The position numbers and the translations under genes are program-made. A DNA stretch of 44,422 nt from an uncultured Prevotellaceae bacterium. Lineage in GTDB: Bacteria; Bacteroidota; Bacteroidia; Bacteroidales; Bacteroidaceae. Under the pieces are notes generated by a model, which worked only from the letters and a program-made list of their open reading frames with translations, searched no databases and was not told the DNA's origin. Numbering within the stretch: the first letter of the stretch is position 1; every line of letters begins with the position of its first letter. Positions 15,435 to 24,237 of this stretch are shown one piece after another. The DNA lies in assembly GCA_946540735.1 (NCBI GenBank), contig CAMNIN010000028.1:1-44422 (forward strand). Direction: 5' to 3'.

Positions 15435-17885
15435 TTACTTCACTTGGAGCTGGACAATATCGCTTTGGAGGCCGACGGCCTTGGCTGTGAGTTTCACGTC
15501 TCCAGAGTCCTTACCGGCCTGAAGCACGACGAGGCACTTACCGGCAAAAGCCCTTCTGTTATTGGCCTTGAACCGCTCCAATGAAGTCTGGCAGCCATTG
15601 TCGACACCAGCGATACTGGCATGCCCCGTCACCTCAAAGAAAATCTGATTCTCAGCATCAGGACAGAGGTTGCCATCCCTATCGACCACTTCCACTGTGA
15701 CGAAAGCCAAACTCTTGCCATTGGCCTGCAACATAGCACGGTCGCTGTTCAAGCGAATCGCATAGGGAGCCCCAGCGGTGCGGATCACTTGTTGGCGCAC
15801 ATCCCGCCCGTCTTTCCGCGCCACCACCTTGACCTCGCCAGGCTCATAGGTCACCCGCCACATCACATGATACTGATGAGAGTCAGCCTTCTTGCGGATG
15901 CCCTGACTCTTGCCATTGACAAACAGTTCCACCTCATCGGCCTGGTTATAGTAGCACCAGAGGTCGATGGTCTGGCCCTCGATCCAATTCCAATGCGGGA
16001 AAAGATGGAGCACTGGTTTATCAGTCCATTCGCTCTGATACATATAATACGAGTCTTTAGGGAAGCCGGCCAGGTCGACGATGCCGAAATAACTGCTGCG
16101 GGCAGGATAGGCATAAGGAGTTGGCTCTCCGATATAGTCGAAACCCGTCCAGATAAACTGGCCACCCACGAAGTCATTGTGCTTCACCACATCCCAGGTC
16201 TCCTCATGCGTGCTGCTCCACGAGGCGTGCATATTGTCGTAGGCGCTGCATTTGAACGAAGGGTCGGTGTATGGCAGCCACCACTCCACAGGAGCCTTAT
16301 AGACCGAGTCGCTGGGCATCATATAGAAGCCACGGCTCTGCAAGGCCGAGACACTCTCGCTGAAGATAAAGGGTTTGCCGGGGAAATTCTTGGGCACATC
16401 CTTCACCCACTGGTGATGGTAGTTGAATCCGATGATATCGATGGCACCACTCTTGAAGAGGTGATTACCCGGATCAGGTTCGTTGCAACCGGCCGTGATC
16501 GGCCGTGTGGTGTCATAACGTCGCACGATCTCAGCCAAATGACGAGTGAGCAGCGAGTTGACGCTGAGTTCCCCCTCCTTGGCCAGCGTGGAAGCGTCGT
16601 GACCGGCATTGAGAATGAGGTTGGCCTGCTCGAGCGACAATGTATCGGCCTCCGCCGACGACCATTGCTCGAGCACCTCGTTGCCAATGCTCCACATCAG
16701 AATCGAAGGATGGTTGCGGTCGCGCAGAATGAGGTCGGAGAGGTCGCGCTCATGCCACTCATCAAAGAATCGGGCATAATCGTTCTGGGTCTTCTTGCGG
16801 CGCCACATGTCAAACGACTCATCCATCACAATCAAGCCCATCGTGTCGCACATATTGAGCAGTTCGGGAGCAGGTGGATTGTGCGAGCAGCGTATGGCGT
16901 TAGTGCCCATCTCCTTGAGGATCCGCAACTTGCGATGAATGGCATCCTCATTGATGGCCGCTCCGAGACACCCCAGGTCATGATGCTCGCACACCCCATT
17001 GATCTTCATCGGTTTCCCATTGAGTGAGAACCCTTTCTGAGGATCGAAACGGAATGCACGGAATCCTGTTACGGTGACAACATCATCCACAACCCGACCA
17101 TCGACCAGTATTTCCGTCTTTACCTTATAGATATAAGGGTCGTCGACCGACCAGAGGTGGGGCTTTCTCACCTTGAGGTGCGACTGCCATTTACTGCCAG
17201 AAGCCTTTGCCACCACCCTTCCCACCTGGTCGAGGATGGTGTGACGAACCACTGGGCGAATCTTGGAATCGGGAATCACACACTTCACATCGACATCCAC
17301 GTCGCCCTGAGCCGTAGTCTTCACATACACGCCCCAGTGGTCGACGTGCACATCAGATGTAGCTGTGAGCCAAACATGACGGTAGATGCCGCAACCACTG
17401 TACCAACGGGAGTTGGGCTGGTCGCTGTTGTCGACCCTCACCGCGACGACATTGTCTCCGTGACGGTTGAGGTAGGGCGTTAACTCATATTCGAATGAAC
17501 TGTAGCCATAGGGCCGCATACCCAGACGGTGGCCATTGACATAGACGGTGGCATTCATATAGACACCGTCGAACTCGATGAAAAACTTGTCGGAGCCATC
17601 GACCCTGAAATGTTTGCGATACCATCCCACGCCGCCAGGCAGTGCTCCCCCACTCGCTCCCGATGGATTGGCCGGTGAGAAATCACCCTCGATCGCCCAG
17701 TCGTGAGGCAGGTCGAGCTGTCGCCACCAGGAGTCGTTATAATCCACGGCAGCCATCTGTGCCGAGTCGGCGAGGACAAACCGCCATCCTTCATCAAAGC
17801 ATTTGCGCTCTCTCGCACTGGCTTGCACCAGAGCGAAGAGAGCGCAAACGAGCGTCAGCGAAAGTCTTCTCATCATAGATTTCAT
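15435..17885 (-). CDS. GH2 beta-galactosidase-like glycoside hydrolase
   Basis: An 816-residue protein; the start at 17885 overlaps the GH31 stop as ATGA. The signal peptide is RLSLTLVCALFALVQASA. The GH2 layout runs in order: sugar-binding domain (DLPHDWAIEGDF, GVGWYRKHF), immunoglobulin-like domain, then the TIM barrel from about residue 285 (GVCEHHDLGCLGAA). E403 in WSIGNEVLEQW is the expected acid/base and E510 in IFSESVS the expected nucleophile. A C-terminal DUF4982-like domain (VELFVNGKSQGIRKK) and an Ig-like domain follow. It removes beta-galactosyl, or possibly other beta-linked, residues in the periplasm. It follows an alpha-xylosidase-like gene, so xyloglucan side chains (Gal on Xyl) are a reasonable substrate, as known for the Bacteroides ovatus xyloglucan locus. 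Specificity cannot be read from sequence alone. Confidence 0.85.
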   Translation of the reverse strand: MKSMMRRLSLTLVCALFALVQASARERKCFDEGWRFVLADSAQMAAVDYNDSWWRQLDLPHDWAIEGDFSPANPSGASGGALPGGVGWYRKHFRVDGSDKFFIEFDGVYMNATVYVNGHRLGMRPYGYSSFEYELTPYLNRHGDNVVAVRVDNSDQPNSRWYSGCGIYRHVWLTATSDVHVDHWGVYVKTTAQGDVDVDVKCVIPDSKIRPVVRHTILDQVGRVVAKASGSKWQSHLKVRKPHLWSVDDPYIYKVKTEILVDGRVVDDVVTVTGFRAFRFDPQKGFSLNGKPMKINGVCEHHDLGCLGAAINEDAIHRKLRILKEMGTNAIRCSHNPPAPELLNMCDTMGLIVMDESFDMWRRKKTQNDYARFFDEWHERDLSDLILRDRNHPSILMWSIGNEVLEQWSSAEADTLSLEQANLILNAGHDASTLAKEGELSVNSLLTRHLAEIVRRYDTTRPITAGCNEPDPGNHLFKSGAIDIIGFNYHHQWVKDVPKNFPGKPFIFSESVSALQSRGFYMMPSDSVYKAPVEWWLPYTDPSFKCSAYDNMHASWSSTHEETWDVVKHNDFVGGQFIWTGFDYIGEPTPYAYPARSSYFGIVDLAGFPKDSYYMYQSEWTDKPVLHLFPHWNWIEGQTIDLWCYYNQADEVELFVNGKSQGIRKKADSHQYHVMWRVTYEPGEVKVVARKDGRDVRQQVIRTAGAPYAIRLNSDRAMLQANGKSLAFVTVEVVDRDGNLCPDAENQIFFEVTGHASIAGVDNGCQTSLERFKANNRRAFAGKCLVVLQAGKDSGDVKLTAKAVGLQSDIVQLQVK

Positions 17886-20839
17886 AACTGGACCTTCAAT
17901 TCTTTACCTGAATAATTGACAAGCATTCCATCAGGATGCTGCAAGTCGAGCGCAACAGCTTTACCAGGAGACACGGCTACCACATTGAAGCGGCGGTTCT
18001 TGAGCATGCCCTTGAAACTGCCCGAGCGTTTGCCGATGGTCAGTGTTTTCGTCGCCTCATCATATTTCATGTCAATGGTGGCATATTTACCCTTCTCGTA
18101 ATTGTAGTTGGTGCCTTCATCCTCATAGAGTTGGAAACAGCCATCAGCACCCTGATAAACATAGAGGTTGATAAGTTCGGCCGGTTTCTGATCACTCCAC
18201 TCCATCTCGGGACCAAACGGGACGATGCTGCCCTCACGCACATAGACCGGCATCCGCTCATAAGGAGCATCGACCACGAGGGTCTGTCCGCCATCGATAT
18301 GCTCACCCGTATAGAGGTCATACCACCCACACTGGCTGGGGAAATAGACACTGCGGTTGCGCGCCTGGTAATAACCCACAGGACAAGCCATGAAAGCCGG
18401 GCCAAACATCCACTGGTCGGGGATGTCGTAGACCTTCTCGTCGCCATTGAAGTCCATGGCCAGACCACGCATCATGGTATAGTCGCGGAAATGCACCCAT
18501 CCGGCCATTGAATACAGGTAAGGCATCAGATGATAGCGCAGTTTGTCATACCACACGATGGTCTTGTAAGCGGGATGATCCTCCGGGGCGATGTTCCACA
18601 CCTCGCGGAGCGGCCACTGGCCATGAGCGCGGTAGAGGGGGATGAAGCAGCCAAACTGGTTCCAGCGGGTCTGAAGTTCGCGCCACTCAGTGAGATCGGC
18701 ATTCTCCACCCCTGTCTGGTCATACACTTGCTGAGCCTTGACATAACGGTTCTCCACGGAGAAACCACCCTGGTCCATGCCCCAGAAGGGCAGTCCACTC
18801 ATGGAGTAGTTGAGTCCGGCGGTCATCTGTGCGCGCATATCCTCCCAGCGGGTGCCGATATCACCGCTCCAAGTGGCAGTGGAGTAACGCTGCTCGCCAG
18901 CGAAACCGCTACGGGTGAGCAGGAAGACTTTCTGATTGGGATTGACTGAGCGCTGTCCGTTGTAGATGGCATCGGCGTTGACGATAGAGTAAGCGTTGAA
19001 GTACTCCGTGGAAGTGCCTAAGGCAGTAGGACCACTGAGAGCCTTGCGATACCACACCGGCGTACAGTCACGCACATTGGGCTCGGATGCATCCATCCAC
19101 CATGCGTCGATGCCGAATTTGAACTTGCTGTAGAGGTTGTCATTCATCTGCCGCCAGAACATCTTGCGGGCACCTGCATCATAAGCGTCGTAGAAAGAGC
19201 CTGTGAAACCAAGCCAGTCGTGGATGTCGTCGGTGATGGCCTGATGATAAATCCACCCCTTGCTGTCGAGCTCCTTGTAATTGTCGACGGTGTCATAGAA
19301 CTTCGGCCAGACTGAGATCATGAAGCGTCCGTTCATCTGATGCACACTGTCAAGCATAGCCTGTGGATTGGGGAAGCGTGCAGCCTCGAAAGTGTGGCTG
19401 CCCCAGTCAGGGAGTCTCCAGTAGTTCCAGTCCTGCACGATATTGTCGACGGGGATGTGTCGCTGACGGAATTCGGCCAGTGTACTCTCGATCTCGCCAC
19501 TGGTCTTGTAACGTTCCCGGCTTTGCCAGAAGCCAAGCACCCATTTGGGGTAGAGAGAAGCCTTGCCGGTGAGGGTACGATAACCGCTAATCACCTCATC
19601 CATATTACGGCCAGCGATGAAATAATAATCCATGTCGCGGCTCATCTCACTCCAGATGCTGATCACCTTGTCCATCTTGGTGCTCGGTCCGTTCTCATAT
19701 CGAGGAGCGACCCTCAGACCGCAATAGCTCACGCCACCATCGGGTTTCCACTCGATACGCAGTTGGGTGCGTTTGCCTTTCAGCAAGGCGGTCTTGAATT
19801 TCCAGGAGTTGGGGTTCCATGCCGTGCGCCATCTCTCGGGCACCACCTCCTTGCCACCGACATACACCTTCATATATCCGGCATAATAGAGGATAAAATG
19901 ATAGACATCCGTCTCGGGAGCCTCGATGAATCCATCGTAGACCACTTTGGCACCGTCGAGGTTGAAGCCTTTGGGCAGGTTCTTGATACCTCCATTGTCG
20001 GTGGCATTACCGATCTTGGATGTCGACGGGCAGTCATATTCGAAATAGATGGAGTCTTCGCCGCGCACGATCTTCTGTCCGTCCTTATCGACATAAGTAC
20101 CGGTCAGGTGCCCGGGTTTCCCGCTCTTGTCATAGAGTTTGAAGGCCCGGTTGAGTTGCAGGTAGTCGTTGGGGTTTCCCCATCGGCCAAGGCTATAGCT
20201 ATCCCAAAGAAGGCCGAAATTGAGGTTGGTCATCACAAAGGGGACGCTCACCTTAGTATTATATTGGTAGAGTTCCTCATTCTTGCCCAGCATATTGTAT
20301 TCCTCGGCCTGGTGCTGGCCAAGTCCGTATACCGCTTTCAGGTCTTTCTGTGGCTGGAACTGCAAATGCCAAGACCACCCGTTGAGCTCAGCCTCGGAAA
20401 GTTGTCGCTGAGGCACGCCCAGTTCTCTCTCCGGCACTCTGAAAGGCTGGAACGTCTTGCCATTGCGCTCCTCCTCGATGAGTTTCTTTCCCTGAGCATC
20501 GAAAAAGGCCACATCGCCAGTCTTCGTGTTGACGACGGCTTGCACGCCAGCCGCCTTGACACGGACATTCTGCCCTTCTTCGCTGACGTTGAATTTCGGT
20601 TTGGCCGTCTGGGGAACAATGATCAGGCTTTTCTTCTCGGGGAAAGCCTCCTCACGGGTAGCCCTCACCCTGATGATGTTGTCGTTGACAACCTCCAGAC
20701 ACACGATGCGTGCACCGTCTTTCTGCGGACTCTGCACCTGGATGGTCACGCTGTTGTCATTTTTCACATAATCCGCTGCGAGAGCCGTATGTGCTCCCGT
20801 CAGGAGGATTGCGGTAATCAGATAAAAAAGTTTTCTCAT
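17882..20839 (-). CDS. GH31 alpha-xylosidase-like enzyme with PA14 insert
   Basis: A 985-residue protein with a signal peptide (KLFYLITAILLTGAHTALA). The N-terminal beta-sandwich is interrupted by a PA14-like domain at about 225-385 (VVYDGFIEAPETDVYHFILY, AGYMKVYVGGKEV). The GH31 barrel follows: KWVLGFWQSRERY, then D583 in WWMDASEP as nucleophile and D660 in WSGDIG as acid/base. C-terminal beta domains include VREGSIVPFGPEM. The PA14 insert and length match characterised Bacteroides alpha-xylosidases that act on xyloglucan oligosaccharides. It lies 54 bases after the lacI-type gene and overlaps the GH2 gene, so the three form one operon. Alpha-glucosidase activity cannot be excluded. Confidence 0.85.
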   Translation of the reverse strand: MRKLFYLITAILLTGAHTALAADYVKNDNSVTIQVQSPQKDGARIVCLEVVNDNIIRVRATREEAFPEKKSLIIVPQTAKPKFNVSEEGQNVRVKAAGVQAVVNTKTGDVAFFDAQGKKLIEEERNGKTFQPFRVPERELGVPQRQLSEAELNGWSWHLQFQPQKDLKAVYGLGQHQAEEYNMLGKNEELYQYNTKVSVPFVMTNLNFGLLWDSYSLGRWGNPNDYLQLNRAFKLYDKSGKPGHLTGTYVDKDGQKIVRGEDSIYFEYDCPSTSKIGNATDNGGIKNLPKGFNLDGAKVVYDGFIEAPETDVYHFILYYAGYMKVYVGGKEVVPERWRTAWNPNSWKFKTALLKGKRTQLRIEWKPDGGVSYCGLRVAPRYENGPSTKMDKVISIWSEMSRDMDYYFIAGRNMDEVISGYRTLTGKASLYPKWVLGFWQSRERYKTSGEIESTLAEFRQRHIPVDNIVQDWNYWRLPDWGSHTFEAARFPNPQAMLDSVHQMNGRFMISVWPKFYDTVDNYKELDSKGWIYHQAITDDIHDWLGFTGSFYDAYDAGARKMFWRQMNDNLYSKFKFGIDAWWMDASEPNVRDCTPVWYRKALSGPTALGTSTEYFNAYSIVNADAIYNGQRSVNPNQKVFLLTRSGFAGEQRYSTATWSGDIGTRWEDMRAQMTAGLNYSMSGLPFWGMDQGGFSVENRYVKAQQVYDQTGVENADLTEWRELQTRWNQFGCFIPLYRAHGQWPLREVWNIAPEDHPAYKTIVWYDKLRYHLMPYLYSMAGWVHFRDYTMMRGLAMDFNGDEKVYDIPDQWMFGPAFMACPVGYYQARNRSVYFPSQCGWYDLYTGEHIDGGQTLVVDAPYERMPVYVREGSIVPFGPEMEWSDQKPAELINLYVYQGADGCFQLYEDEGTNYNYEKGKYATIDMKYDEATKTLTIGKRSGSFKGMLKNRRFNVVAVSPGKAVALDLQHPDGMLVNYSGKELKVQL

Positions 20840-20893
20840 AAGTAGTTATAAAAATAGGTTGTTTGTTGTTTCACGGTGCAATGCATGAGAGGA

Positions 20894-21907
20894 TCATTTT
20901 CTCACACTGCTGTCGCGGATCTTAAGGATCATGGGCACGACTTCCCTGTATATTTTCTTGTCGCCGTTGATGTTTTTCAGGAGCAGTTCACAAGCTTTCA
21001 TGCCCTGTTTTCCGGCCTGGTCCATGATGGCAGAGAGCTTCGGGGTGACAAAGGCCGCCGTATCGCCATCTGTGAAGCCCATGATGGCCACGTCGTCGGG
21101 AATGCGCAGTTCGAGACTCTTGATGGCATCAAAGGCCGCATAGGTGATGATATCGTTGAACGCCAGAATCGCATCCGGCGGGTTGGGACTCCGAAGCAGT
21201 TGGAGTGTGGCGTTTCTGGCCGTGTCGAAGTCGATTTTCCCACAAGCCACCAGTTCGCGGTCGATGGGGATCTTGTTTTCACGGAGAGCCTCCAGATAGC
21301 CATGTTTGCGTCTTTTGACCATGTCGAGGTGGTTGGGACCACCGATGAAGGCGATCCTGCGGCATCCGTTCTCAATGAGGTGCTGCGTGGCCTGTTGTGC
21401 CGCCACATCCCCATTGGCCACCACCTGAGAGAAGAGTTCGGGCAGGCATGTTCTGGCAAAGAACACGAGCGGGATCCCCATCTCATGGATTTCCTTGAAA
21501 TGCGAGTAGTCGATGGTATCCTGCGCGAGGCAGGCGATGATGCCCTCCACGTGCATGGAGATGAAATTGTCGATGGCCTGCTCTTCCCTCTCGTGGTCCT
21601 CATGGCTGTTGGAGCTGAACACCGAGTAGCCTTTTGACTTGGCATACTCCTCTATGCCATCCAGCACGGAGGCATAGTAATGAGTAACCAGATTGGGTAC
21701 GACGACACCAATAATCCGCGGAGCCTCTTTCCGGAGACTTTGCGCAAACGGATTGGGTCTGTAATTGAGTTTCTTGGCCAGAGCCCTCACTCTCTCTTTC
21801 ATTTCCTCGCCGACCTCGTGGCTGCCCCGCAAGGCACGCGAAACCGTAGCGATGGAAACGCCAAGTTCGTCGGCCAGGTCCTTGAGCGACACCCTATGTT
21901 GTTTCAT
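20894..21907 (-). CDS. LacI-family transcriptional regulator
   Basis: A 337-residue protein. The HTH is at residues 6-29 (VSLKDLADELGVSIATVSRA) followed by the hinge helix (LNYRPNPFAQSL), then a periplasmic-binding-type sensor domain (IIGVVVPNLVTHYYASVLDG, IAFIGGPNHLDM, AILAFNDIITYAAFDAI). It should bind DNA as a dimer and respond to a sugar. First gene of the unit with GH31 and GH2, so it probably controls them. Its own promoter carries a palindrome over the -33 box, which points to autoregulation. Most Bacteroidetes glycan loci use hybrid two-component or SusR systems, so a LacI repressor is less common. Confidence 0.9.
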   Translation of the reverse strand: MKQHRVSLKDLADELGVSIATVSRALRGSHEVGEEMKERVRALAKKLNYRPNPFAQSLRKEAPRIIGVVVPNLVTHYYASVLDGIEEYAKSKGYSVFSSNSHEDHEREEQAIDNFISMHVEGIIACLAQDTIDYSHFKEIHEMGIPLVFFARTCLPELFSQVVANGDVAAQQATQHLIENGCRRIAFIGGPNHLDMVKRRKHGYLEALRENKIPIDRELVACGKIDFDTARNATLQLLRSPNPPDAILAFNDIITYAAFDAIKSLELRIPDDVAIMGFTDGDTAAFVTPKLSAIMDQAGKQGMKACELLLKNINGDKKIYREVVPMILKIRDSSVRK

Positions 21908-21954
21908 ATCATCAGAGTTAGCAAATAAGAATGGCTTTTGTTCGAAGCCGAAGG

Positions 21955-21985
21955 CAAAGGTAACAATAAAAATCGATTCCGCAAA
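21955..21985 (-). promoter_or_regulatory. Promoter of the lacI-GH31-GH2 unit
   Basis: On the minus strand TTTG (21985-21982), 19 bases, then TACCTTTG (21962-21955). Full match to the Bacteroidetes consensus, 48 bases before the LacI start. Confidence 0.8.
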
Positions 21986-21995
21986 CGTTTACGTT
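21983..21995. promoter_or_regulatory. LacI-type operator overlapping the -33 box
   Basis: AAACGTTT (21983-21990) is a perfect palindrome with the central CG typical of LacI-family operators, and AACG-TTTA-CGTT (21984-21995) is a second, overlapping one. They cover three of the four bases of the -33 box, so binding would block the polymerase. Confidence 0.6.
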
Positions 21996-22015
21996 ATTTT
22001 TTTACCCCCAACCTA

Positions 22016-22046
22016 TATGAGTAAAGGTTAAAAAGCCGTATCTTTG
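22016..22046 (+). promoter_or_regulatory. Promoter of the candidate small RNA
   Basis: TATG (22016-22019, one mismatch to TTTG), 19 bases, then TATCTTTG (22039-22046) on the plus strand. It is divergent from the lacI promoter and separated from the next gene by a terminator. Confidence 0.6.
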
Positions 22047-22052
22047 CATCAG

Positions 22053-22138
22053 GTTAGAATGAGTAATGAATAGTTGATAATAATTAAGTTAGCAAAATGA
22101 TTAGTGAAGGTTGTTGTGAAACAGCCTTCATTTTTTTT
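22053..22138 (+). ncRNA. Candidate small RNA of about 86 nt
   Basis: A -7 box (ends 22046) and a strong terminator (hairpin 22106-22129, T8 at 22131-22138) define a short transcript of about 86 nt with no useful reading frame: the longest frames from ATG are a few codons. The gene at 22292 has its own promoter at 22211-22241, so this is not its leader. The first half is AT-rich and little structured (GTTAGAATGAGTAATG region). Family not recognised. The 5' end is inferred from promoter geometry. Confidence 0.5.
22106..22138 (+). terminator. Rho-independent terminator of the candidate small RNA
   Basis: A 10-bp stem (22106-22115 with 22120-22129, one G-T pair), loop GTGA, then T8. Nothing coding lies immediately upstream on this strand. 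Confidence 0.85.
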
Positions 22139-22210
22139 GTATGCATCGAAGACCGTATGAAATAACTAAACATTTGATGCAAACCGGATGTAGAAAAAAC
22201 GTCTCTTTTT

Positions 22211-22241
22211 GTTGGGTTTCATGTTTTTTTTACTATTTTTG
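22211..22241 (+). promoter_or_regulatory. Promoter of the secreted two-gene unit
   Basis: TTG (22212-22214), 19 bases, then TATTTTTG (22234-22241), 50 bases before the start codon at 22292. Between the upstream terminator and this site (22139-22210) nothing else is seen. Confidence 0.7.
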
Positions 22242-22291
22242 CAACCGAATTTGTCTGAAACACGCATTCACACAGATAATCCCGCTATGAT

Positions 22292-22684
22292 ATGAAAAAA
22301 TTGATCTTTTCATTGATGCTGAGCTGCTATGTGGCAATCGCCCAAGCAGTCAGCTACAAGTATCTTGTCGTCGAGACGATCGATGGCACAGTCCACTTCA
22401 TGGAAGCCACAGGACTTTCAATCACCTTCAGTGACGGCAACCTGGTGGCCAGTGACGGCACCTCGATCACTTCAGGGCAACTCACAAAGATGTACTTCTC
22501 CAACGAGAGCAGCGTCGAGGAACTGTTGGCGACTGCCCTACAGGGAGACATCACCGCCTACACCCCGTCGGGCGAGAAAGTTGGTGTTTACCAAAGCGTC
22601 AGCGACCTGAAAGCAAGTTTGAAACACGGCCTCTTTATCATGAAAGACCGGAAAGGCAACACCGCAAAAATCACACTCCGATGA
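22292..22684 (+). CDS. Small secreted protein with T9SS-tail-like C-terminus
   Basis: A 130-residue protein. The signal peptide is KKLIFSLMLSCYVAIAQA. The middle (GTVHFMEATGLSITFSDGNL, then SGQLTKMYFSNESSVEEL) is a pattern I recall from many secreted Prevotella proteins. The end (GDITAYTPSGEKVGVYQSVS, then LKHGLFIMKDRKGNTAKITLR) resembles the last strands of type IX secretion C-terminal domains. With no passenger of note, it may be a minimal surface or periplasmic protein. It ends in an ATGA overlap with the beta-helix gene and should be translated with it. Function unknown. Confidence 0.65.
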   Translation: MKKLIFSLMLSCYVAIAQAVSYKYLVVETIDGTVHFMEATGLSITFSDGNLVASDGTSITSGQLTKMYFSNESSVEELLATALQGDITAYTPSGEKVGVYQSVSDLKASLKHGLFIMKDRKGNTAKITLR

Positions 22685-24159
22685 AAAAAACGACTCTTCT
22701 GGCAGCCTTCTGCCTCAGTGTGCTCAGTGCCGCAGCACAGACCCTGAACATCCATATCGGCAACGTGACCTATGCCATCCCTGCTGAACAAGCAGGCGAA
22801 ATGCTCTATCAGAACGGCCAGACGCTGACAGTGGGAGAAAAAACCTACCAGCTCTCAGAGATCACCAGCATCAGCGTCGATGACAGCAGCGTGACCGACA
22901 ACACAGTTGGTGTGACCTATAATGGCAATACCGCCCAAGTCGTAGTCAGCGGCAATCTCGCGCCCTACATCACCGCCACGGTCAATGGTGCCCACGTCAC
23001 CCTGATTGCCAGCAGCAGTCTGGCCACTGAGGTGACCTATACCCTCAGCGGCACCTCCGGCAACGGCTCGTTCTACATGGACAGTTCTCATGCCATGACC
23101 CTGGTGTTAGACAATGTGAACCTCACCAATCCCGACAGTGCCGCCGTGAACATCCAGGACGGCAAGATGATCAACGTGAGGCTCGCCGACGGCAGTACCA
23201 ACTCCTTGGCCGACGGTCTGACCACAGCCAGCAACGACGACAGCGACAGCCACAACGCCGCATTCTACGTCGACGGCCATACCTCATGGACCGGAAGCGG
23301 ATCGCTGACCCTCAAAGGCAACGTGAAACATGCATACTCATCCGACGAGTACACCCTACTGAACACAGGTCTGGGCACCATCACCGTGAGCAGTTCCGTG
23401 ACCGATGGTTTCCACATCAACCAGTATTTCAGGATGCAAGGCGGCACGCTGAACATCACTTCCACGGGTGACGGCATTGACGTAGGAAAGAAAAAGACAG
23501 ACAAGGAAAACAACGGCATGATGATGCTCGAAGGCGGCACACTGAATGTCGTGACCAGCGGTGAGGCCACCAAGGCCCTGAAATGCGAGAGCGACCTGGT
23601 GGTCAGCGGAGGCACGATCACCGCGTCGACCACGGGCAGTGCGGTGTATGAAGCCTCTGAGTCCGACATATCGAGCTGCGCCGCTGCCAAATGCGACGGA
23701 GCGATGACCATGAGCGGAGGCACGATGACCCTCTGCAGCACTGGAGCAGGCGGCAAAGGCATCAATGCCACTGGTGCCATCACCATCAGCGGCGGCATCC
23801 TCACCGTGGTCACCACGGGAGCCGTCTACGAATATGGCAGTCTCGACACTAAGCCGCAAGCCATCAAGAGCGACGCCAACATCACGCTTGCCGGAGGCAC
23901 TATTCTCTCTTGTGCCTCAGCCTCAAGCGGAACGGCCTTCAAGACCGACTATCAAGTGCTCACCAATGGAGCCACAGTGATGGGCGTCGGAGGCAAAGCC
24001 GTAACACCGGCCACCTCATCCACCCACGGCTACAAGAAATATACGGGAGTGGCTGTCAAGGGAGGGCAGTCGCTGAGTTACGACGGGGTGACATTCACCA
24101 TCCCCGGCAACTACAACAACTCGAGTGCGAAAGTGCTTGTATCATCCGCAGAGATGTAA
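22681..24159 (+). CDS. Secreted carbohydrate-binding beta-helix protein (Cthe_2159-like)
   Basis: A 492-residue protein with a signal peptide (TTLLAAFCLSVLSAAAQ). Residues 20-75 repeat the ITSISVDDSS type of segment seen in its partner. From about 95 to 470 it has repeated parallel-beta-helix turns: YTLSGTSGNGSFYMDSSHAM, LTLVLDNVNLTN, GGTLNITSTGDGIDVGKK, GGTLNVVTSGEATKALKCES and GGTMTLCSTGAGGKGIN. These match the carbohydrate-binding domain family PF14262, whose founder Cthe_2159 of Clostridium thermocellum binds cellulose and polygalacturonate. It probably binds acidic or plant polysaccharide outside the cell. It could bind only and have no enzyme activity. The carrier of an outer-membrane anchor is not visible. 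Confidence 0.75.
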   Translation: MKKTTLLAAFCLSVLSAAAQTLNIHIGNVTYAIPAEQAGEMLYQNGQTLTVGEKTYQLSEITSISVDDSSVTDNTVGVTYNGNTAQVVVSGNLAPYITATVNGAHVTLIASSSLATEVTYTLSGTSGNGSFYMDSSHAMTLVLDNVNLTNPDSAAVNIQDGKMINVRLADGSTNSLADGLTTASNDDSDSHNAAFYVDGHTSWTGSGSLTLKGNVKHAYSSDEYTLLNTGLGTITVSSSVTDGFHINQYFRMQGGTLNITSTGDGIDVGKKKTDKENNGMMMLEGGTLNVVTSGEATKALKCESDLVVSGGTITASTTGSAVYEASESDISSCAAAKCDGAMTMSGGTMTLCSTGAGGKGINATGAITISGGILTVVTTGAVYEYGSLDTKPQAIKSDANITLAGGTILSCASASSGTAFKTDYQVLTNGATVMGVGGKAVTPATSSTHGYKKYTGVAVKGGQSLSYDGVTFTIPGNYNNSSAKVLVSSAEM

Positions 24160-24193
24160 TCCCCGGAAGCCCCTGAGATCCATTTCCGTATAC

Positions 24194-24237
24194 AAGCAAA
24201 GAATCCTTAAAGTCCTGACTTTAAGGATTCTTTGCTT
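24194..24237. terminator. Perfect 20-bp inverted repeat between convergent genes
   Basis: Arms 24194-24213 and 24218-24237 pair without mismatch around a CCTG loop. It sits between the beta-helix gene (ends 24159) and the DUF5715 gene (ends 24237 on the other strand), and covers the stop codon's first base. The 3' side lacks a long T run on either strand, so it may act as a bidirectional terminator or as an RNA-stabilising hairpin. Confidence 0.7.
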
